From: Bauldia litoralis
GTDB lineage: Bacteria; Pseudomonadota; Alphaproteobacteria; Rhizobiales; Kaistiaceae
Reading direction: 5' to 3'
NCBI GenBank assembly: GCA_945882315.1
Contig: CAMCWB010000006.1
Span: 1-64,000, forward strand
Length of the DNA stretch: 64,000 bases
The translations under genes were made by a program, and so were the position numbers. Positions 58,798 to 64,000 of this stretch are shown piece after piece; the first letter of the stretch is position 1; each line of letters starts with the position of its first letter. The notes beneath the pieces were generated by a model, which was not told the origin of the DNA, ran no database searches, and saw nothing but the letters and a program-made list of their open reading frames with translations.

Positions 58798-59346
58798 TTG
58801 AAATCCGAGAAAGACAAGATGCTGGCCGGCGAGCTCTATGCCGCGGAGGGGCCTGAGCTCGCCGCCGACAATCGCCGCATCTCGGATTGGATGGACCGCT
58901 ACAACGCGACGCATGCGAGGACGCAGCCGGAACGCGAGGCGCTTCTGAGGGAGGCCTTCGCGCATGTCGGCGCCGGAGCCAATATCCGGCCGCCCTTCTA
59001 TTGCGACTATGGCTACAACATCAGCCTCGGCGCGGCCGTCTTCCTCAACTTCAATTGCGTCATCCTCGATGTCGTGCAGGTGACGATCGGCGACCGTTCG
59101 CAGATCGGCCCGGGCGTCCAGATCCTCACCGCCGATCATCCGCGCGACGCGGCGCTTCGGGCGCAAATGCTCGAGTTCGGCAGGCCGGTGACGATCGGCG
59201 CCAATGTCTGGATCGGCGGCGGCGCCATCATCCTGCCGGGTGTCACGATCGGCGACAACTCCATCATCGGCGCCGGCAGCGTCGTCACGCGCGACGTCCC
59301 GGCCGGCGCGGTGGCCGTCGGCAACCCGGCCCGCATCCGGCCGTAG
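58798..59346 (+). CDS. Sugar O-acetyltransferase (Maa/NodL/LacA family)
   Basis: This roughly 182-residue left-handed beta-helix enzyme acetylates sugars with acetyl-CoA. Family text includes KDKMLAGELYAAEGPEL at the start, NIRPPFYCDYGYNISLGA, FLNFNCVILDV, TADHPRDA with the catalytic His region, and VWIGGGAIILPGVTIGDN. The start is uncertain: TTG at 58798 has GGAGA upstream, and ATG at 58819 is the conservative choice. A strong GGAGGAGAATC-ATG at 58781 opens only six codons (MTETKR) in another frame before TGA, as if a one-base slip has separated it from the enzyme. Confidence 0.8.
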   Translation: MKSEKDKMLAGELYAAEGPELAADNRRISDWMDRYNATHARTQPEREALLREAFAHVGAGANIRPPFYCDYGYNISLGAAVFLNFNCVILDVVQVTIGDRSQIGPGVQILTADHPRDAALRAQMLEFGRPVTIGANVWIGGGAIILPGVTIGDNSIIGAGSVVTRDVPAGAVAVGNPARIRP

Positions 59347-59411
59347 AGCTTCACAAACCGGCCGCAATCACCGTAAAGATGCGCTGACCTCGGCAACGCG
59401 CGGGTTCGATA

Positions 59412-60677
59412 ATGGCATCGCGGCTTCTGGCTTTGGCGGCGACCCTGATTGTCGCGGCGACGACGGCGAACGCTGCCGAGCTGTCGATCGCCATCGGCGA
59501 TACCGGCAAGGCCGTCGCCGTCATGCGGCGCCAGCTCGATGCTTTCGAGAAGGCGAGCGGCCATACCGTCAGGGTCGTCCCGATGCCGTCCTCGGCGACC
59601 GAGCAGTTCGCCCGCTACAAGCTCTGGCTCGCGGCGCAGGATTCGAGCGTCGACGTCTATGTCGCCGACATCATCTGGGCGCCGCAACTCGCCACCCAGC
59701 TCCTCGACCTGACCGAGCCCGCAAAGGACATCATCGGCGAGCATTTCCCGTCCATCGTCGAGTCCCAGACGATCGACGGCAAGCTCGTCGCCGTGCCCTT
59801 CACCACTGACGCGCCGGCGCTCTATTACCGCAAGGACCTCCTGAAGAAATACAAGGCCGCTGTCCCGAAGACCTGGGACGAACTGGCGGCCACTGCGGCG
59901 ACGATCATGGAGAAGGAGCGGAAAGCGAAGAAGGGCAACAAGGACCTCTGGGGCTTCGTCTTCGAGGGAAAGGACTATGAGGGCCTGACCTGCAACGCCC
60001 TCGAATGGATTGTCTCGAATGGCGGCGGCCGCATCGTCGAGACCGACGGCACGATCTCGATCGACAATGACAAGGCTGCGGCCGCCATCGATCGCGCCAA
60101 AGGCTGGGTCGGCACGATCGCGCCGCCGGAGGTCCTCACCTTCGGTGAGGAAGAGGCGCGCGCCGTCTGGCAGCAGGGTAACGCGCTCTTCATGCGCAAC
60201 TGGCCTTACGCCTATGCGCTCGGCAATGAGGAAGGCTCGGCGATCGCGGAGAAGTTCGATGTCACGACGCTGCCGCTCGGCAGCGAAGGCGGCAAGCCGG
60301 CGGCAACTTTGGGCGGCTGGAATCTCGCGATCCCGAAATACACGCGGCACGCCGAGGCCGCGATCGCCCTCGTCAAATTCCTCGCCTCCGCCGAGCAGCA
60401 GAAGGTGAGGGCGCTTGAATCGGCCGCCCTGCCGACGATCCGGGCGCTTTACAAGGACCCCGAAATCGCAGCCACGCAGCCGTTCATGCCGCGCTGGGAA
60501 GGGGTCTTCACCGATGCCGTGCCGCGGCCTTCGGCGACGACCCGCCTCAAATACAACGAAGTCTCGACGAGCTTCTGGACGGCCGTGCACAAAACGCTGG
60601 CCGGCGATGGCACGGCGGCGGCCAATCTGGCCGCGCTGAAAGGGCAACTGACCGCAATCCGTGGGGCGGCCTGGTAG
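59412..60677 (+). CDS. Carbohydrate ABC binding protein (family 1)
   Basis: This 421-residue extracellular solute-binding protein has a signal peptide (LLALAATLIVAATTANAA) and a MalE/trehalose-binding-type body: FEKASGHTVRVVPMPSSATE, DVYVADIIWAPQLATQLLDL, VPFTTDAPALYYRKDLLKKY, and AVWQQGNALFMRNWPYAYAL. It is followed by an alpha-glucosidase gene, as aglE and aglA are in rhizobial alpha-glucoside operons, but no permease or ATPase genes are here. Either it is orphaned or those genes lie elsewhere. Alpha-glucosides such as trehalose or sucrose are likely ligands. Confidence 0.85.
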   Translation: MASRLLALAATLIVAATTANAAELSIAIGDTGKAVAVMRRQLDAFEKASGHTVRVVPMPSSATEQFARYKLWLAAQDSSVDVYVADIIWAPQLATQLLDLTEPAKDIIGEHFPSIVESQTIDGKLVAVPFTTDAPALYYRKDLLKKYKAAVPKTWDELAATAATIMEKERKAKKGNKDLWGFVFEGKDYEGLTCNALEWIVSNGGGRIVETDGTISIDNDKAAAAIDRAKGWVGTIAPPEVLTFGEEEARAVWQQGNALFMRNWPYAYALGNEEGSAIAEKFDVTTLPLGSEGGKPAATLGGWNLAIPKYTRHAEAAIALVKFLASAEQQKVRALESAALPTIRALYKDPEIAATQPFMPRWEGVFTDAVPRPSATTRLKYNEVSTSFWTAVHKTLAGDGTAAANLAALKGQLTAIRGAAW

Positions 60678-60818
60678 GTCGGCCGAAGCCTGCCAAAACC
60701 CGATTCTTCATCTTTTGACCGAACCCATTCGTACTATTGGGCGTTTCGACACATTCGTGGCACCGTTTTCGCTTGTATGATTTCGCAGGTGCCGTGATTC
60801 AGCGGACGAGAAGTGAAT

Positions 60819-62492
60819 ATGAACATGCCCAGTGCCGAGACCGGCGAGACGACTGCGCCGAAGACCGACAACAACTGGTGGCGCGGCGCCGTCATCTACG
60901 AAATCTATCCGCGCTCCTTCCAGGATACCGACGGCGACGGCATCGGCGACCTGCGCGGCATCACCCAGCGCCTCCGCTATCTCGCCGACCTCGGCGTCGA
61001 TGCCATCTGGGTGGCGCCCTTCTTCGTCTCGCCGATGCTCGATTTCGGTTACGACGTTAGCGACTACACCGCCGTCGATCCGATGTTCGGCACGATCGAG
61101 GATTTCGACCGGCTTGTCGCCGAAGCCCACGGGCTCGGCATCAAGGTCATGATCGACCAGGTGCTGTCGCACAGCTCCGACCGGCATCCCTGGTTTGCCC
61201 AGAGCCGCGCCAACCGGACCAACCCGAAGGCCGACTGGTATGTCTGGGCCGATCCCAAGGAGGACGGCACGCCGCCCAACAACTGGCTGTCGATCTTCGG
61301 CGGCCCGGCCTGGGAATGGGATACGCGCCGTCTCCAATACTACCTCCACAATTTCCTGGTGGCGCAACCCGACCTCAACTTCCACAATCCGGAAGTCCAG
61401 GACGCGATCCTCGATGCGGTCGACTTCTGGCTGAAGCGCGGCGTCGATGGCTTCCGCCTCGACACCGTGAATTTCTATGTTCATTCGCGCGGGCTGGAGG
61501 ACAATCCGCCGGCCTCGCTCGCCGACCGCCAGTCGCCCGAGGCGCCGGCCGTCAATCCCTACAACTGGCAGGACCATGTCCACGACAAGAGCCAGCCGGA
61601 GAATCTCGATTTCCTGCGCAAGCTCCGCGCCCTCCTCGACACCTATCCCGGCCAGACCTCGGTCGGCGAGATCGGCGACGGGCCACGCTCGCTGACCACC
61701 ATGGCCGCCTACACGTCGGGCGGCGACAAGCTGCACATGTGCTACACCTTCGACTTCCTCAGCCCGATCTTCACCGCCGGACATTTCCGTGAGCGCATCG
61801 CCGCCTTCGAGGCGATCGTCGAGGATGGCTGGCCGTGCTGGGCCTTCTCCAACCACGACGTGACGCGCCATGCCAGCCGCTGGGCGGCGCATGGCGGCGC
61901 CGAGCGGGTCGCGAGGCTCGCTGCCGGCATCCTCCTGTCGCTGCGCGGTTCGGTCTGCCTCTATCAGGGCGAGGAACTGGGCCTTACCGAAGCGACGCTC
62001 CGCTTCGAGGAGCTTGCCGACCCCTACGGCATCCGCTTCTGGCCCGAATATGTCGGCCGCGACGGTGCCCGGACGCCGATGGTCTGGGAGTCGAACGCGC
62101 CCAATGCCGGTTTTTCGGCCGGTGCGCGCTCATGGCTGCCGGTTTCGCCCGACCACGTTAGCAAGGCGGCGAACTCGGCGGCGGGCAATCCTGCCTCAAT
62201 GCTGTCGCATTACCGCCGGTTGCTCGCCTTCCGCCGCGCCCATCCGGCACTGAAGTCGGGGACGATCGCCCTGATGGACGCGCCGCCGGAGGTCCTCGCC
62301 TTCATCCGGTCGCAGGACGACGAGCGCATCCTCTGCGTCTTCAATCTCGGAGCCCTCGAATCCCGCTTCAAGATTCCCGAGCATCTGGCCGTCGTGCCGC
62401 TCGACGGACATGGCTTTTCCAGCCGTCTCGAATCCGAGGTGCGCGCAATAGATATCCCGGCTGGCGAGGCTTTTTTTGGCCTGATTGCGTGA
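60819..62492 (+). CDS. GH13 alpha-glucosidase (AglA-like)
   Basis: This 557-residue glycoside hydrolase of family 13 has the order of conserved regions seen in oligo-1,6- and alpha-glucosidases: WWRGAVIYEIYPRSFQDTDG, IDQVLSHSSDRHPWF, GFRLDTVNF with nucleophile Asp215, TSVGEIGD with acid/base Glu284, and FSNHDVTRHA with Asp347. No signal peptide is visible, so it acts on alpha-glucosides in the cytoplasm. GTG (60813) and ATG (60819, 60825) starts are all possible. The C-terminal beta domain (EVLAFIRSQDDERILCVFNL) is complete. Confidence 0.9.
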   Translation: MNMPSAETGETTAPKTDNNWWRGAVIYEIYPRSFQDTDGDGIGDLRGITQRLRYLADLGVDAIWVAPFFVSPMLDFGYDVSDYTAVDPMFGTIEDFDRLVAEAHGLGIKVMIDQVLSHSSDRHPWFAQSRANRTNPKADWYVWADPKEDGTPPNNWLSIFGGPAWEWDTRRLQYYLHNFLVAQPDLNFHNPEVQDAILDAVDFWLKRGVDGFRLDTVNFYVHSRGLEDNPPASLADRQSPEAPAVNPYNWQDHVHDKSQPENLDFLRKLRALLDTYPGQTSVGEIGDGPRSLTTMAAYTSGGDKLHMCYTFDFLSPIFTAGHFRERIAAFEAIVEDGWPCWAFSNHDVTRHASRWAAHGGAERVARLAAGILLSLRGSVCLYQGEELGLTEATLRFEELADPYGIRFWPEYVGRDGARTPMVWESNAPNAGFSAGARSWLPVSPDHVSKAANSAAGNPASMLSHYRRLLAFRRAHPALKSGTIALMDAPPEVLAFIRSQDDERILCVFNLGALESRFKIPEHLAVVPLDGHGFSSRLESEVRAIDIPAGEAFFGLIA

Positions 62493-62634
62493 TCGAGGCC
62501 GCTTCCGGAATATTTTTCTCCGGCGGGCGGTGAGTTTGGCACCTTAACCGTGGCAAAAAAGCCCAGGATTTTCTAAGTATTCCAGTGACAAAGAGACGTG
62601 CTCTGCTGGTAGTGGTGCCGGCAGATTCCTGTAC

Positions 62635-64000
62635 ATGGAAAATCGGATGTCCGCACCGACCCGCAAACTCAATGTTTTCCCGGCTTTTCACAAGGTCGCG
62701 GGACGGCGTGTCGTCGTGGTCGGCGGTGGCTCTGAAGCCGCGGCCAAGATCCGCCTGTTGGGCGAGACCAGCGCGGAGATCGTCGTTTATGCCAAGGCCC
62801 TCGGCAAGGAAGCCGGCGCCGACTTGATTGCCGCTGGGGCGGAGTGGCGTGGTCCCTGGCCGGTGGCCGCCGATATTGCCGGCGCGGCGCTGGTTTTCGC
62901 CGCGACCGGCGAAGAGGAGCTTGATCGCGAAATCAGGTCGCTCGCCCAGCAGGCCGGCGTGCCGGTCAACGTCGTCGACCGTCCCGAGCTCTGCGATTTC
63001 TACACGCCGGCGATCGTCAACCGCGCGCCACTCTCGGTGGCGGTGTGCAGCGAAGGCGTCGCGCCGGTGCTCGCCCGTCATGTCCGCGCCCGCATCGAGG
63101 GCCTGCTGGCCCCGTCCTTCGGCGATCTCGCCGGTCTTGCCGAACGTCTGCGCGGCCGCGTCACGCGCGCGCTCGGCACCGTCGCCGAGCGCCGCCGCTA
63201 CTGGGCGCGCTTCTTCTCGGGCGCCATTGCCGAGAAGGTCTTTGCCGGCCGCATCGCCGATGCCGAGGCGGAGGCGCTGCGCACGCTCGAGATCGACCCG
63301 CAGTTCAAGGGCCATGTCTCGCTGGTCGGCGCCGGACCGGGCGCCGAGGACCTCCTGACGCTGCGCGCCCAGCGCACCCTCCAGGAGGCCGACGTCATCA
63401 TCTATGACCGGCTGGTGCCCGAGGCCGTCGTCGCCATGGGCCGCCGCGACGCGCACCGCATCTATGTCGGCAAGGCGAAGGGCGCCCATGCGGCCAGCCA
63501 GGACGAGATCAATTCACTGATGGTCCGCGAGGCGTTGAAGGGCCACCGCGTCGTCCGCTTGAAGTCCGGCGACCCGCTGATCTTTGGCCGCGCCGGCGAG
63601 GAGATGGCGGTGCTCCGCAGTGCGGGGATTTCCTTCGACGTCGTCCCCGGCATCACGGCCGCCTTTGCCGCCGCCGCCGAGACCGAGATTCCATTGACGT
63701 TGCGCGACTCTTCCTCGGCGCTGGTCTTTGCCACCGGCCATGACGCTGATGGCGAGACGTTGCCGGGCTGGGCCGGCCTCGCCATTTCCGGCGCGACGGT
63801 CGCCGTCTATATGGGCCGCACGGTCGCCGCCAAGGTCGCCCGGCAACTGGTCGCGGCCGGAATGGCCGCCTCGACGCCGGTCGCCGTAATCGAAAATGCC
63901 TCGCGCACCGATCATCGCGCCTATGTCGGCCGCCTCGACGAACTGGCGCAGATCGCCGACCGGCCGGAACTGATTGGACCGATTCTGATAATCGTCGGAG
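62635..64000 (+). CDS. cysG: Siroheme synthase (CysG), 3' end cut by window edge
   Basis: This open frame starts at ATG 62635 (or 62647) and runs past the window end, giving more than 455 residues. The N-terminal dehydrogenase/ferrochelatase part has FPAFHKVAGRRVVVVGGG (NAD-binding), VVDRPELCDFYTPAIVNRAP and ISTEGVAPV-like text (AVCSEGVAPVLARHVRA). The C-terminal uroporphyrinogen-III methyltransferase part has VSLVGAGPGAEDLLTLRA, VIIYDRLV and RLKSGDPLIFGRAGEE. CysG converts uroporphyrinogen III to siroheme for sulfite and nitrite reductases. Neighbouring assimilation genes may follow outside the window. Confidence 0.92.
   Translation, partial: MENRMSAPTRKLNVFPAFHKVAGRRVVVVGGGSEAAAKIRLLGETSAEIVVYAKALGKEAGADLIAAGAEWRGPWPVAADIAGAALVFAATGEEELDREIRSLAQQAGVPVNVVDRPELCDFYTPAIVNRAPLSVAVCSEGVAPVLARHVRARIEGLLAPSFGDLAGLAERLRGRVTRALGTVAERRRYWARFFSGAIAEKVFAGRIADAEAEALRTLEIDPQFKGHVSLVGAGPGAEDLLTLRAQRTLQEADVIIYDRLVPEAVVAMGRRDAHRIYVGKAKGAHAASQDEINSLMVREALKGHRVVRLKSGDPLIFGRAGEEMAVLRSAGISFDVVPGITAAFAAAAETEIPLTLRDSSSALVFATGHDADGETLPGWAGLAISGATVAVYMGRTVAAKVARQLVAAGMAASTPVAVIENASRTDHRAYVGRLDELAQIADRPELIGPILIIVG

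Noticed and set aside
1..64000. CRISPR arrays, tRNA, rRNA or prophage genes
   Set aside because: No regularly spaced direct repeats, no cloverleaf with a CCA-type end, no rRNA signature and no phage structural or integrase genes were seen.

Overview
The window reads as chromosomal DNA of a high-GC alphaproteobacterium, most likely of the order Hyphomicrobiales (Rhizobiales). The evidence is the strong G/C bias at third codon positions, the many solute-binding proteins, a complete urt urea transporter behind a sigma-54-type promoter, an alpha-2-macroglobulin/pbpC pair, dimethylglycine-dehydrogenase-like genes, and small GC-rich palindromic repeats between genes. The assignment rests on gene content only. 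I saw no rRNA, tRNA, CRISPR array or prophage. An IS fragment lies at the left edge.

Layout. 1-133: 5' end of an ISAzo13-like transposase (minus). 375-4506: plus-strand catabolic cluster (amidohydrolase, unknown protein, DUF3830, carboxymuconolactone-decarboxylase-like protein, double cupin). 4676-8385: minus-strand secreted Cys-rich protein, then two CaiB/BaiF CoA-transferase paralogues around a crotonase. 8971-10041: orphan NMT1-like binding protein. 10260-14167: second catabolic operon (Gfo/Idh/MocA oxidoreductase, enolase-superfamily enzyme, CMD-like protein, amidohydrolase). 14229-16759 (minus): broken amidohydrolase, TctC-type binding protein, RidA. 16994-27798: glycine-betaine-type ABC uptake operon whose permease is a fusion of two domains, ending in kinase - oxidase - oxidase - kinase with 4-bp overlaps at three junctions. 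27893-34166: M24/creatinase-fold protein, TRAP transporter, beta-hydroxyacid dehydrogenase, and an alpha/beta hydrolase without its nucleophile. 34353-39495 (minus): livK-G-F-H-M, with a TAG codon inside livK. 39857-44589: three-gene YcaO cluster (E1-like/RRE protein, YcaO, 733-residue unknown). 44779-52658 (minus): alpha-2-macroglobulin and PBP1C. 52976-58592: urtABCDE. 58798-62492: sugar acetyltransferase, carbohydrate-binding protein, GH13 glucosidase. 62635-64000: start of cysG.

How the parts fit. Most of the window is uptake plus catabolism of small nitrogenous or acidic compounds. The betaine-type system imports a methylated amine, and two flavin/folate enzymes probably demethylate it. 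Liv and Urt importers bring in amino acids or amides and urea, with urt under a nitrogen-type promoter. The two amidohydrolase/CMD clusters look like oxidative degradation of ring or sugar-acid compounds whose substrates I cannot name.

The least explained locus is 39857-44589. It has the two partner proteins of an azoline-forming cyclodehydratase, but no visible precursor peptide, dehydrogenase or exporter, and it has a large unknown third protein. Several enzymes have changed catalytic residues: the crotonase lacks both Glu, the alpha/beta hydrolase its Ser, the M24 protein one metal ligand, and UrtE the last Walker A glycine. Two genes carry in-frame TAG codons. Four copies of one palindromic repeat family lie between genes, three of them in the liv region.
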